NCBI GenBank assembly: GCA_002928955.1
Contig: PERT01000013.1
Coordinates: 1-64,000 of the forward strand
Source of the DNA: Hyphomicrobium sp.
GTDB taxonomy: Bacteria; Pseudomonadota; Alphaproteobacteria; Rhizobiales; Hyphomicrobiaceae
Direction: 5' to 3'
Length of the DNA stretch: 64,000 nucleotides
This document shows, one piece after another, positions 1-8,464 of the stretch. The notes under the pieces are model-generated. The model worked only from the letters and a program-made list of their open reading frames with translations. It did no database searches and was not told the DNA's origin. The position numbers and the translations under genes are program-made. Each line of letters begins with the position of its first letter. The first letter of the stretch is position 1.

Positions 1-90
1 GAATCATAGGTTTGCTAGTGTTCCTTAGGCGCCGACATTTGATCTGGAGCGCGTTGCAACGGGAATCAAATGTCGGCGCCGGAACACTAG
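1..90. repeat. Dispersed palindromic repeat, unit B (copy 1)
   Basis: Positions 15-24 plus 28-43 are the reverse complement of 65-80 plus 81-90. This gives a 26-bp near-perfect hairpin with a 3-nt bulge (25-27) and a 21-nt loop (44-64). The leading bases 1-26 are repeated exactly at 53885-53910, so this is the same element as the copy at 53.8 kb. The partner unit A, if present, would lie before the window. It sits 25 bp upstream of the Rieske gene. Related copies lie at 31773, 38225, 39225 and 53809. Confidence 0.85.
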
Positions 91-115
91 CATTCGTTCC
101 CGACGCAGAGGTTTC

Positions 116-493
116 ATGAGCTGGATCCGAGTCTGTGCCGCCGCCGAGGTGCCCGCAAACACCGCCAAGAAATTCTGGGTGGCGGGGGGAATCCCGATGC
201 TGATTGTCAACTACGGCAGCGGCTTCCGCGCGATGCCTCCGGTGTGCCCGCACATGGAGGAGCCGCTGGAAGACTCGGGCGTGGTCGCCAACTGCATCCT
301 GACCTGCACCAAGCATCTCTGGGCCTGGAATCTCCTGACACTCGAAATGCAGGGTGAAACCGAACGGCCGCTTCAGGTTTACGAGGTCAAGCAGGAGGGT
401 GGCGACGTGTTCGCGCTCGTCGACAAGGAAATCCTCTACGACTTCGAGACGGACGACGACATGGACGACGACGCGTTCTTCAACAAGAGCTGA
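116..493 (+). CDS. Rieske [2Fe-2S] ferredoxin, toluene-monooxygenase type
   Basis: A 125-residue soluble Rieske protein. C44-x-H46 and C64-x2-H67, separated by 17 residues, are the cluster ligands. Spacing and length match the T4moC/TmoC ferredoxins that pass electrons from an NADH reductase to the diiron hydroxylase of toluene/alkene monooxygenases. The C-terminus is very acidic (a run of Asp), which would suit docking to a partner. The next gene is a matching iron-sulfur flavoprotein reductase 117 nt downstream. No hydroxylase or effector subunit lies in the window, so the terminal acceptor is unknown; it may lie upstream of position 1. A nitrite-reductase NirD-like ferredoxin is a less likely alternative. 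The family call is firm; the pathway is inference. Confidence 0.85.
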   Translation: MSWIRVCAAAEVPANTAKKFWVAGGIPMLIVNYGSGFRAMPPVCPHMEEPLEDSGVVANCILTCTKHLWAWNLLTLEMQGETERPLQVYEVKQEGGDVFALVDKEILYDFETDDDMDDDAFFNKS

Positions 494-610
494 CGTCGAG
501 ACGAGCTGACTTCGACGAAAGCTGAGACGAGGGCAGGGCACTCCGGTGGCTCGACCCGACTTCCATCCCGCAGTCGGGCACCTGCGATCACACAGGTTGA
601 GGGGCGCCAC

Positions 611-1651
611 GTGACGATCAGGATCGAGACCAAGTCGGGCGAGTTCGAACTCGCGGGGATCTCCAACGAGAACATCCTTTTCAGCGGGCTCTCGAAGGGC
701 CTGACCTTGCCCTACGAGTGCGCCACCGGTACCTGCGGGACCTGCCGGGCGCGGGTGATGAGCGGGACGGTTGATATCGTTTGGGACGCAGCACCAGGGT
801 TCGCCCGGTTGAAGCGCGACAAGGGCGACATTCTGATGTGTCAGGCTCACGCGCCGGGTGACTGCGTGCTCCGAATTCCGTCGGATGTCTGTATCTCCGA
901 GCGGCCGCGGCCACGGCAGTTCTCGGGCGAAATCACGAAAACGCGGTTGCTGACCCACGACGTCGTCCATTTCGACGTCGCGCTCGACGCCCGGATGCCG
1001 TTCGATGCTGGTCAGTTCGTGGTGCTCGCGGTGCCCGGCATGGCGGGCGGGCGGGCCTATTCGATGGTCAACTATGCGCCAGAGACCGATCGGCTGTCGT
1101 TCGTGGCCAAGAAGAAGCCTGGCGGAGGCTTCTCACAGTGGATGTTCGGCGGCGCGGTGCAAGGCAGCCGGATCAAGGTGTTCGGTGCCGTGGGCAAGGC
1201 GACTTTCCGCCCGGCGGTCGAAGCCAACGATCTGGTCATTGTCGCAGGTGGCTCGGGCATCGCCGGAATGATGTCGATCCTCGACTGCGCGATCGCTGCT
1301 GGACACTTCGAGCGGCATCGCGGTCGCGTCTACTTCGGTGTGAGGACGCTCGCCGACGGGTTTTATCTCTCCGAGCTTTCACGGTTTTCTTTTGCGGCCA
1401 AAGGGGCGCTGACAATCAGTTTGGTGCTGTCGCATGAAAACCCCCAGCGGGACACCCATCCGGAGTTCCCAGAGATCAGGCTCGACACTGGCTTCGTGCA
1501 CGAGGCCGCGGCGCGGAGCCTCGAGGGGGGGGCGGAAACCGCGCTGGGCTTTGTCGCAGGTCCGCCGCCCATGGTCGAGGGTGCGATACGAGTGTTGCTG
1601 AAAGACGCCCGTATCCCCGCCCGCTCGATCCGTTACGACAAATTCGGCTGA
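611..1651 (+). CDS. NADH:ferredoxin oxidoreductase with plant-type [2Fe-2S] domain (TmoF/MmoC-like)
   Basis: 346 residues. The N-terminal ferredoxin domain has C37, C42, C45 and C77 in the plant-type Cx4CxxC...C pattern. An FNR-like module follows, with the flavin motif RAYSMVN near residue 150, a nucleotide-binding VAGGSGIAG near 210 and a C-terminal AGPPPMVEG. This architecture is that of the reductases feeding multicomponent mono- and dioxygenases: NAD(P)H to FAD to [2Fe-2S] to Rieske ferredoxin. The start is GTG at 611; it gives the ferredoxin domain its usual N-terminal length. With the preceding Rieske gene it forms a complete electron-transfer chain without its oxygenase. Confidence 0.88.
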   Translation: MTIRIETKSGEFELAGISNENILFSGLSKGLTLPYECATGTCGTCRARVMSGTVDIVWDAAPGFARLKRDKGDILMCQAHAPGDCVLRIPSDVCISERPRPRQFSGEITKTRLLTHDVVHFDVALDARMPFDAGQFVVLAVPGMAGGRAYSMVNYAPETDRLSFVAKKKPGGGFSQWMFGGAVQGSRIKVFGAVGKATFRPAVEANDLVIVAGGSGIAGMMSILDCAIAAGHFERHRGRVYFGVRTLADGFYLSELSRFSFAAKGALTISLVLSHENPQRDTHPEFPEIRLDTGFVHEAAARSLEGGAETALGFVAGPPPMVEGAIRVLLKDARIPARSIRYDKFG

Positions 1652-1786
1652 ATTCGTCCAAGGTCCTAGTAGAGTACGACGCCGCCCGAGACCATGACGA
1701 GGTCGTCCGGACATGACATCCACCCACGTCATCAGATGCCAAGGTGACCCGCACCGCGAACCCACGGGGCTTTCAGGGACAGGATC

Positions 1787-2710
1787 ATGAATTTTTATCT
1801 GCCCATTGCCGAGTTGTCGGTGAACATTTTTGTGTTCCTCGGAATGGGCGCGGCTGTGGGCTTCCTATCGGGCATGTTCGGCGTTGGCGGCGGGTTCCTG
1901 ATGACGCCGCTGCTGATTTTCTCAGGCATCCCGTCGGCGGTCGCGGTCGGAACCGAGGCCGCGCAGATCGTTGCATCCTCGGTATCAGGCGCCATCGCCC
2001 AGTACCGGCGCAGGAACGTCGACGTGAAGCTCGGCGTGGTGCTGCTGGTCGGCGGTATTCTCGGCTCGATCATCGGCGTCGAGGTGGTCAAGATACTGCG
2101 CCGTATCGGGCAATTCGATCTTGTGATTTCGCTCGCCTACGTGACGTTCCTCGGCGCCATCGGCACATTGATGATGATCGAGAGCCTGAACACCATCCGC
2201 AAGTCGCGCGCCGGACACGTCGCGTCCCGGCGATCGGGTCAGCACAGCTGGATCCACGGGTTGCCCCTGAAGATGCGGTTCAACCGTTCGAAGCTCTACA
2301 TCAGCGCCATCCCCCCGTTCGTGATCGGCGCGTTCGTGGGCTTTCTTGCAGCGCTGATGGGTGTCGGCGGCGGGTTCATCATGATCCCGGCCATGATCTA
2401 TCTGTTGCGTGTACCAACCAACGTGGTGGTAGGTACGTCCCTGTTCCAGATCGTATTCGTGACGGCGATGACAACTGTTCTGCACGCGACGCAGAACTAC
2501 ACGGTTGATATCGTGCTGGCGCTCCTGTTGATGACGGGCGGCGTGATCGGCGCCCAGTTCGGTGCGGTCGCGGGCGAGAAGCTCAAGGGCGAGCAATTGC
2601 GCTTTCTGCTGGCGGCCCTGGTACTGATGGTATGTCTGCGCCTTGCGTGGGATCTCGTCGTCGAGCCGAGCGAACTCTATTCGATATCGTCGCTGACGGG
2701 TGGTCACTGA
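1787..2710 (+). CDS. Sulfite exporter TauE/SafE family membrane protein
   Basis: 307 residues, almost entirely hydrophobic helices. The family's two-fold repeat is clear: a GVGGGF motif at about 32-37 and again at about 192-197, each followed by a Pro-containing helix and a VVGT/AVGT motif. TauE/SafE proteins are inner-membrane permeases proposed to export sulfite, sulfoacetate or other organic anions; the substrate here is unknown. The stop codon overlaps the start of the next gene (TGATG at 2708-2712), so the two are translationally coupled and probably work together. Confidence 0.88.
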   Translation: MNFYLPIAELSVNIFVFLGMGAAVGFLSGMFGVGGGFLMTPLLIFSGIPSAVAVGTEAAQIVASSVSGAIAQYRRRNVDVKLGVVLLVGGILGSIIGVEVVKILRRIGQFDLVISLAYVTFLGAIGTLMMIESLNTIRKSRAGHVASRRSGQHSWIHGLPLKMRFNRSKLYISAIPPFVIGAFVGFLAALMGVGGGFIMIPAMIYLLRVPTNVVVGTSLFQIVFVTAMTTVLHATQNYTVDIVLALLLMTGGVIGAQFGAVAGEKLKGEQLRFLLAALVLMVCLRLAWDLVVEPSELYSISSLTGGH

Positions 2711-3531
2711 TGGGCTGGATCCAAGCGGCCGTGTCGACCGTCGCCGTTCTCGTGCTTGGCATCGCCACGCCGGTCGCGCACGCGGCCCTCGAAGGCACGG
2801 TGGCGACTGAGCAGCTGGAGGTCGACGTGTCGTCGCGCAGCGTCGCCGTCACGTCCGGATTCAATGGCACCGAACTCGTCGTCTTTGGTTCGGTCGCCAA
2901 CAGTCGCCAAGATAGCCCGGAGTCCGGCTACTACGACGTCGTCATCGTCGTCGAAGGCGTCATGTCACCGGTGGTCGTCCGCAGGAAGAGCAGTGTCGGG
3001 GGGCTATGGATCAACACCGCGTCGATCCGGTTCGGCAGCTTGCCGTCCTATTACGCGATCGCTTCGACCCGGCCGATCGACGAGATCGCGGATGCTGACG
3101 CGCGCAACTTGCACCGCATCGGGTTCAGCCATGTGCCGATGCAGGTCGCGTCCAGGGGTTTCAGCTCGGGCCTGTCCCAGTCCGAGTTAATGGCGTTCCA
3201 GGAATCCGTGGTGCGGTTGAAGCGGAAAGACGGCTTGTACGTCAGCGAAGACTACAGCGTGGCGTTCATCGGACGATCGCTGTTCCGGGCGGCGATCGGA
3301 CTGCCCGCCAATATTCCCGTTGGTCCGGTCACGGCGCGTGTCTATCTGTTCCGGTCTGGTGAAATGCTGAGCATGGCGGATGTTCGGGTGGCGCTGACGC
3401 GCCAGGGGCTGGATCGGTACCTCCACACGATGTCCAAGTCGCAGCCGCTGCTCTACGGCCTGTTGTGCGTGGCGCTGGCGGTGGGCGCCGGGATGCTGGG
3501 ATCAACGTTGTTCCGCAAGGCGTCGCACTGA
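2710..3531 (+). CDS. TIGR02186-family membrane-anchored periplasmic protein
   Basis: 273 residues from ATG 2710, which overlaps the TauE stop. An upstream in-frame start at 2632 would lie inside the TauE gene and is rejected. It has a signal-like N-terminus (hydrophobic to about residue 24, ending AHA), a long predicted periplasmic portion, and one C-terminal helix at about 245-268 followed by a short basic tail. The combination with a TauE/SafE gene and the body motifs (VVVRRKSSVGGLWIN) fit the alphaproteobacterial family TIGR02186. Its function is not established; the overlap suggests an accessory subunit of the transporter. It ends 9 bp from the convergent pxpA. Confidence 0.75.
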   Translation: MGWIQAAVSTVAVLVLGIATPVAHAALEGTVATEQLEVDVSSRSVAVTSGFNGTELVVFGSVANSRQDSPESGYYDVVIVVEGVMSPVVVRRKSSVGGLWINTASIRFGSLPSYYAIASTRPIDEIADADARNLHRIGFSHVPMQVASRGFSSGLSQSELMAFQESVVRLKRKDGLYVSEDYSVAFIGRSLFRAAIGLPANIPVGPVTARVYLFRSGEMLSMADVRVALTRQGLDRYLHTMSKSQPLLYGLLCVALAVGAGMLGSTLFRKASH

Positions 3532-3540
3532 CGCGCCCGC

Positions 3541-4314
3541 TCAGCGTAGAAGTGTGGGCAACGAAACCGTGGACCACGCCGAAGCATCGAGAGCAGCCCG
3601 CACGGCACGGGCATTATCAACCGCGCAGGGCTCGTCGCCATGGATGCATAGGGTGTCGACTGCGAGTTTGAGCCGCTTTCCGCTGGCCGCGACGATTTCG
3701 CCGTCACAGGCCATCCGTAGGGCGCGTTCCGCGATTGCGGCGGGGTTTTTGATCACGGCCCCGGGCACGCCACGAGGAACGAGGTGGCCATTGTCGTCAT
3801 AGGCCCTGTCAGGGAAGCCTTCGCGAGCTATGGCGAGACCGAGGTCGCGCCCGGCCCGCTCCATAGCGCTGCCCGGAGGAACGATGAAAATCAATGCCCG
3901 GTCGAGGGCATGAATGGCGCGGGCGATCGCCATTGCATAGCCGCTGTCGGCCGCCGCCATATTATAGAGCGCGCCGTGCGGTTTGACGTGGGTGATGGTC
4001 GAGGCCGCGAGACGTGCAATGCCGTCAAGAGCCCCGATCTGATAGGCCACCATGTGTTCGATGCCTGCCGGAGACATGCGGATTTCGCGGCGGCCGAAGC
4101 CTTCACGGTCGTGGAAGCCTGGATGCGCGCCGATGCTCACCCCCCTCGCGGCGGCGGCGGCGACAACGCGATGCATGACCTCGGGATCGCCGGCGTGAAA
4201 GCCGCAAGCGATGCTGGCGGAAGTCACATGGTCGAGCAGGGCGAGGTCGCGCGCGATGTCTGCACCACCGGTGCTTTCACCCATATCGGCATTGAGATTG
4301 ATGGCCGGTGCCAT
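3541..4314 (-). CDS. pxpA: 5-oxoprolinase subunit PxpA (LamB/YcsF family)
   Basis: 257 residues, the usual length. NLNADMGES at the N-terminus, ACGFHAGDP, GAHPGFHDREGFGRR and VKPHGALYN are the hallmark motifs of the family. PxpA with PxpB and PxpC forms the ATP-dependent prokaryotic 5-oxoprolinase, which opens 5-oxoproline (pyroglutamate) to glutamate. The gene is divergent from pxpBC with 173 bp between, instead of the commoner co-directional operon. The start ATG at 4314 opens directly on the conserved N-terminal strand. Confidence 0.93.
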   Translation of the reverse strand: MAPAINLNADMGESTGGADIARDLALLDHVTSASIACGFHAGDPEVMHRVVAAAAARGVSIGAHPGFHDREGFGRREIRMSPAGIEHMVAYQIGALDGIARLAASTITHVKPHGALYNMAAADSGYAMAIARAIHALDRALIFIVPPGSAMERAGRDLGLAIAREGFPDRAYDDNGHLVPRGVPGAVIKNPAAIAERALRMACDGEIVAASGKRLKLAVDTLCIHGDEPCAVDNARAVRAALDASAWSTVSLPTLLR

Positions 4315-4487
4315 GTCGATCCAATCTGGTTGAACAGCTCAGGGCTTCGGTCAGCGTGTCAACTCAAGAAACCGAGGAGCATCCGAAAGCAATAGCACGG
4401 GTTGTGCTCCAATGGATTGCGATCCAGGGTTGCAGTAGACAGGGTTCTGATCGATGCTGATGGCGTGACGGTCCGAAGAAGGCATGG
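4315..4487. promoter_or_regulatory. Divergent pxpA / pxpBC intergenic region
   Basis: 173 bp separating two divergently transcribed halves of one enzyme, so it must hold promoters in both directions. I see no clear -10/-35 pair or operator palindrome, and no regulator gene is adjacent. The claim rests on gene layout. Confidence 0.4.
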
Positions 4488-5279
4488 GTGAGCATGCAAC
4501 CTTTACCGGTCGACAACAGTCCTTTGCCGGTTGGCGGGGCCGGGCTGCGAGAGCTGCTGTTCCGGCCGGCGGGCGATACAGCGCTTGATATCTTCCTAGG
4601 CGACCGGATGGACCGGGCGCTGTCGGATGCCGTGTTGGCGATGGCCATGCGGATCCAGGCCGCGCAGATGCCCGGTGTGGTCGAGGCGGTGCCGGCGTTT
4701 GCTTCTCTCACCGTGCACTACGATCCGCTGGTTGTGAGCTATGAGGTTCTGGCGACGCGTGTGAGGTCGCTGGGTCATATGCCGGCTGCCTCCACCCCGC
4801 CGCGCCGCTGGCGCGTGCCAGTGTGCTACGAGGGTACGGGCGCACCCGACCTCGATCACGTTGCGGCAAGTGTCGGGCTGTCGCGGGCCGAAGTGATCAC
4901 CCGGCATGAAGCGCAGTCCTATCACGTCTACATGCTCGGTTTTCTGCCGGGCTTCCCCTACATGGGGGATCTGCCAACGGAGTTGCGCCTGCCGCGGCGC
5001 GGCAGCCCGCGTGTGGCGGTGCCGGCAGGATCGGTCGCCATCGCCAACGCAATGACGGCGGTCTATCCGCTCAATAGTCCGGGAGGTTGGCACATCATCG
5101 GTGTAACGCCCGTGCAATTGTTCGATCCGTCACGCCGTTCGCCGTCGCTGTTCGCGCCCGGTGATGTGGTCTGCTTCGAGGCTGTGACCGCGTTCGAGTT
5201 GGGACGCCTCGAGTACTACGCCGAGCGCGGGCAGTGGAGTTTGCAGCCTGAACCGATGGACAGGTCGCGCATACCATGA
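4488..5279 (+). CDS. pxpB: 5-oxoprolinase subunit PxpB (KipI family)
   Basis: 263 residues from GTG 4488; ATG at 4494 is an alternative two codons later. Typical motifs are FRPAGDTAL near the N-terminus, FLPGFPYMG, PAGSVAIAN and NSPGGWHIIGVTP. PxpB forms the ATP-using PxpBC complex that phosphorylates 5-oxoproline for cleavage with PxpA. The stop overlaps the pxpC start by four bases (ATGA at 5276-5279). KipI, the Bacillus kinase inhibitor, belongs to the same family, but the PxpA/PxpC context supports the oxoprolinase role. Confidence 0.92.
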   Translation: MSMQPLPVDNSPLPVGGAGLRELLFRPAGDTALDIFLGDRMDRALSDAVLAMAMRIQAAQMPGVVEAVPAFASLTVHYDPLVVSYEVLATRVRSLGHMPAASTPPRRWRVPVCYEGTGAPDLDHVAASVGLSRAEVITRHEAQSYHVYMLGFLPGFPYMGDLPTELRLPRRGSPRVAVPAGSVAIANAMTAVYPLNSPGGWHIIGVTPVQLFDPSRRSPSLFAPGDVVCFEAVTAFELGRLEYYAERGQWSLQPEPMDRSRIP

Positions 5280-6313
5280 CCGCTGCGTTGCGCATCATCG
5301 AGCCGGGCCTGATGACAACCGTGCAGGATCTTGGACGGCCACGGTTTCAGTCACTGGGTGTCCCGGTATCCGGTGCACTCGACACCACTGCGCTCAGGGC
5401 GGCCAATATCGTCGTGGGCAATGGACAGGGCACGGCCGCCATCGAGATGATGATGTTGGGGCCGTCGATCGAGGTTGCAGCCGACAGCGTCCTGGTTGCG
5501 CTGGCGGGCGCGGGTGCCGCCCTCGACGTTTCAAGCAGCGACGGCCGGCGGACCATCCCGACGCTGAGGTCCGTCAGGCTCACGCGCGGCGATCGCGTAC
5601 GCTGCGTGGGGCTCGATCAGGCGGGTGTCGCCTATCTCGCGGTTGGCGGCGGCTTTGATCTTGCGCCTGTCCTTGGCAGCCGGTCGACCTATGTGCGGGC
5701 GGGATTGGGGGGGGTGGATGGGCGCGCCATTCGCGTGGGCGACGTGTTGCCGCTCAATGAGCTTGACGCGGCCAAGGGTGTGGAGGGGACGGGGCGCGGG
5801 CTCGATCTGGCGCGGCCGTCGGTGCTGCGAGTTCTGGCCGGCGAAGATGGCATTGACTTCAGCGCCGAGGCGGTCGCGACATTTCTCGGTGGCCGTTTTG
5901 TCGTGTCGGCTTCGGCCGATCGCATGGGGCTGCGCCTCGACGGCCTCCGGTTCGACAGGGCGGGTGCTGGGGAAGGCTTGTCGGAAGCGATCGCGCCCGG
6001 TGCGATTCAGGTGCCGCCCGATGGCCAGCCTATCCTGCTGCGTGCCGATCGGCAGACCGTCGGCGGCTATCCCCGGATCGCGCACGTGATCTCGGCTGAC
6101 ATTCCGGCTGCCGGCCGGCTGAGGCCCGGCGATGCTATCCGATTTGCGGCGGTCGGCTTGGCTGAGGCGGTTGCCGCCCGCGCGTCACTGGAGCAGGCCA
6201 TCGCCCAATTTGGCGTTCGGATCGATAACCGAAAGGGAACGCCCGAGATCGACGATGCCGCGCTGATGGCCGAGAACCTTGTCAGTGGCGTGTCCATGGG
6301 CGACGAGAGTTAG
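5276..6313 (+). CDS. pxpC: 5-oxoprolinase subunit PxpC (KipA / biotin-dependent carboxyltransferase-like)
   Basis: 345 residues. The N-terminus has MTTVQDLGRPRFQSLGVP and SGALD, and the middle has AGEDGIDF and SADRMGLRLDG, all typical of the AHS2/KipA domain. It pairs with PxpB in the 5-oxoprolinase complex. The four-base overlap with pxpB indicates translational coupling. It ends 18 bp before the convergent cytochrome gene. Database names such as 'urea amidolyase related' or 'carboxyltransferase domain subunit C' refer to the same family. Confidence 0.92.
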   Translation: MTAALRIIEPGLMTTVQDLGRPRFQSLGVPVSGALDTTALRAANIVVGNGQGTAAIEMMMLGPSIEVAADSVLVALAGAGAALDVSSSDGRRTIPTLRSVRLTRGDRVRCVGLDQAGVAYLAVGGGFDLAPVLGSRSTYVRAGLGGVDGRAIRVGDVLPLNELDAAKGVEGTGRGLDLARPSVLRVLAGEDGIDFSAEAVATFLGGRFVVSASADRMGLRLDGLRFDRAGAGEGLSEAIAPGAIQVPPDGQPILLRADRQTVGGYPRIAHVISADIPAAGRLRPGDAIRFAAVGLAEAVAARASLEQAIAQFGVRIDNRKGTPEIDDAALMAENLVSGVSMGDES

Positions 6314-6331
6314 GCATACGAACAGAACCGC

Positions 6332-8227
6332 TCACTTGCGGCGAAGGATTTGCGTCCATCGGTTCGTGGTATGGCAGTCCACGCATTGGGGCCGTCGGCC
6401 TTTGTGCACGTCGTCCTTTTTGTGACAACTTGCGCAAGCCCGCGCCACGATCTGGCGCACCTCGCGCAACGGCGCCGTGTGGCACGACGTGCACTCGGCT
6501 TTCAGGTGCTTGCCGTTCAACGCGAAGCCTGTCTCCATCTCGTTGTGTGCGAACTGTTGCGCCGCCATCCGCGCCTTCAAATGATGGATCTGCTCGGCAA
6601 GCGTGCGCAACCCCGGGCCGCCTAGGCCCGTGCCCAGGACGGTACCGAGCGCGTTACTCACGCCGTCATCGGAACCGCCAGCGGGTGATCTTCCTTCGCC
6701 GCCGGGTCCTGCGGCAATCATGCCCAGGCCCATGGGCTTGTCGAGGCGGCGTTCGAGTTCTGCGATTGCAGCTGCAGCCGATGGATCCGGTTTCGTGCCG
6801 CCAGTCTGCTTGATGGGATCGACCGGGCTATCCACGTCGCGCACGGTCGGTAACGGTGGAGCGTCTGGGTGCGCGGCACGGACCAGCGGCTGGTCGAATG
6901 CCGCGGCTGAAACCGGCGGCCGGGACTGCGGCAGAGTTCCGATTGCCCTCGCCACCGGAACCTGACTGCTTTGAGCCGCGGTTTGCCGTGTGGTCTGTGC
7001 GGTTGAGTGGTCGGTCCGGGGTCTTGTGGTGATCAACTTGGGCGGCACGAGGAGCCGGGGGACATGTGTGGTCTCAGTCGCAGTTTTGGCCTCAAGCGCT
7101 GGTTTTTCCGGGCGAGATAAAATCTCTGGGGTCGGGCTGGGGGCACCGTCAGCACCTTTTTCGCGAGTGAGCAAGGCACCGATGGGGTCATTCGCCTGCG
7201 CTCCGCGCGGTTTCAATTCAGCGACGGAAACAGGTGTCGTCGCGACCAATCCGGTGCTCGAATGGTCCGAGACTTCATCCACACCCCAGACCGCGATGAC
7301 ATGGAGAACGATCGCGACCAACATGATCAGGAACAGCGGCAGGTGAAACAACCGCCACCGCGACCATGCCTGCTCGCGGACAGATTGGCTGGCTGAAGAC
7401 CGCGCAAGTGAGAAGTAGGCGCCAAGATGCCGGCCGGTGACCGACCGCAAAGCCAGATACTGGTCGTGACCAAGGCTCCGGGCGTTGGCGTATTGGTTCA
7501 TATAGGCGGCGATGCTCTGCACGATAGGCCGACGTCGTTGCTCCACGCGCCAGCGCGTCCTGATGCTCGTGATCACTCCCTGGCGCGGCGCGAGAACATC
7601 GGCCTCGAACGCCTCGAAGTCGCGCGTCAGCTGATTCGTCCAGGGTTGGTTCTGCTCCAGTCCGGGCAGGCTCGCCAGCAGAGACTTGCGTAATTGACGG
7701 GCACGATCGATCGTCACGTAGAAGTCGTGGCTCACGCGAGAATAGACAAAAAAGCCGACGATGCCGCTGGCGGCAATCGCGAGCATGGTCCACAGCGCGA
7801 CGTTGGCGTTGAAGCCGCCTTGCTCGAAATTGCAGTGGTAGAGAATAGCGACCGGACCCAGCAGACCCAACAGAATGTGGACGTGGAACCAGCCGCTGAC
7901 GGTGCCCGGTGCGCGCGCTTTTAACAAGACTTTGCGCAAGGGATAAAGCAGCAGCAGCGCCATCATCATCGCGCCGGAAACGCCAAGCCAGAAGCGGATG
8001 CCGCTACCGAACTTGATTTCGGCGAGGGCACGTGCCACCGGCTCGATCAAGGACGCCAGGACGGACTGGCTGAGGAGCGCCATTCCGACCTTCGCCGCGA
8101 TGCCGGGCACGAGCGCCAGAAGGGCGATCGCAATGTAGCCGACGACCAGCCTGGAGCGCAGACCATGCTGCGGCTTGAGCACGGGCGCGGCGGCATTTCC
8201 GCCACTTGAAGTGTCGGGACGCAACAT
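6332..8227 (-). CDS. Membrane b-type cytochrome domain fused to a three-heme c-type tail
   Basis: 631 residues from ATG 8227; the frame is open to 8335, but those extra residues look non-coding. Several transmembrane helices fill the N-terminal half, with paired histidines about 14-15 residues apart in WFHVHILLGLLGP...H and LFHLPLFL...H, as in ferric-reductase-like diheme b domains. A long Pro/Thr/Ala-rich linker follows. The last about 55 residues hold three c-type heme sites, CTSCH, CASCH and CVDCH, preceded by FALNGKHLKAE, a common lead-in to multiheme c domains. It would move electrons across the inner membrane to periplasmic c hemes. It is divergent from a ferredoxin-flavoprotein gene 237 bp away, a plausible cytoplasmic partner. 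The exact family is unknown to me. Confidence 0.75.
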   Translation of the reverse strand: MLRPDTSSGGNAAAPVLKPQHGLRSRLVVGYIAIALLALVPGIAAKVGMALLSQSVLASLIEPVARALAEIKFGSGIRFWLGVSGAMMMALLLLYPLRKVLLKARAPGTVSGWFHVHILLGLLGPVAILYHCNFEQGGFNANVALWTMLAIAASGIVGFFVYSRVSHDFYVTIDRARQLRKSLLASLPGLEQNQPWTNQLTRDFEAFEADVLAPRQGVITSIRTRWRVEQRRRPIVQSIAAYMNQYANARSLGHDQYLALRSVTGRHLGAYFSLARSSASQSVREQAWSRWRLFHLPLFLIMLVAIVLHVIAVWGVDEVSDHSSTGLVATTPVSVAELKPRGAQANDPIGALLTREKGADGAPSPTPEILSRPEKPALEAKTATETTHVPRLLVPPKLITTRPRTDHSTAQTTRQTAAQSSQVPVARAIGTLPQSRPPVSAAAFDQPLVRAAHPDAPPLPTVRDVDSPVDPIKQTGGTKPDPSAAAAIAELERRLDKPMGLGMIAAGPGGEGRSPAGGSDDGVSNALGTVLGTGLGGPGLRTLAEQIHHLKARMAAQQFAHNEMETGFALNGKHLKAECTSCHTAPLREVRQIVARACASCHKKDDVHKGRRPQCVDCHTTNRWTQILRRK

Positions 8228-8464
8228 TCCGAATGACTTCACTATTCTTGCGACCGACAAAATCCAACCTCTTGAAACCCCGTCCAGCCCTGTCCGAAGC
8301 TCCGTCGATAAAAGGCCGCGTGGTGCGCCGAGCACCGAGCCTCGAAGCCCGGCCCTCCGTCCGGTGAGTACGCAACGAAGTGCTCAATATTGTGTTGCCA
8401 GTGTAGCGATTGTGGGATGTGCTTTTGCCTCGCAGCCGCCGCACTCGTCTGCGAGGCCTTGCCG

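Noticed and set aside
1744-2508. 254-codon frame overlapping the TauE gene
   Set aside because: Arg-rich out-of-frame reading of the TauE gene.
8388-8405. CAGTGTAGCG resembling the start of repeat unit A
   Set aside because: Only ten bases match and no inverted partner follows, so it is not a repeat copy.
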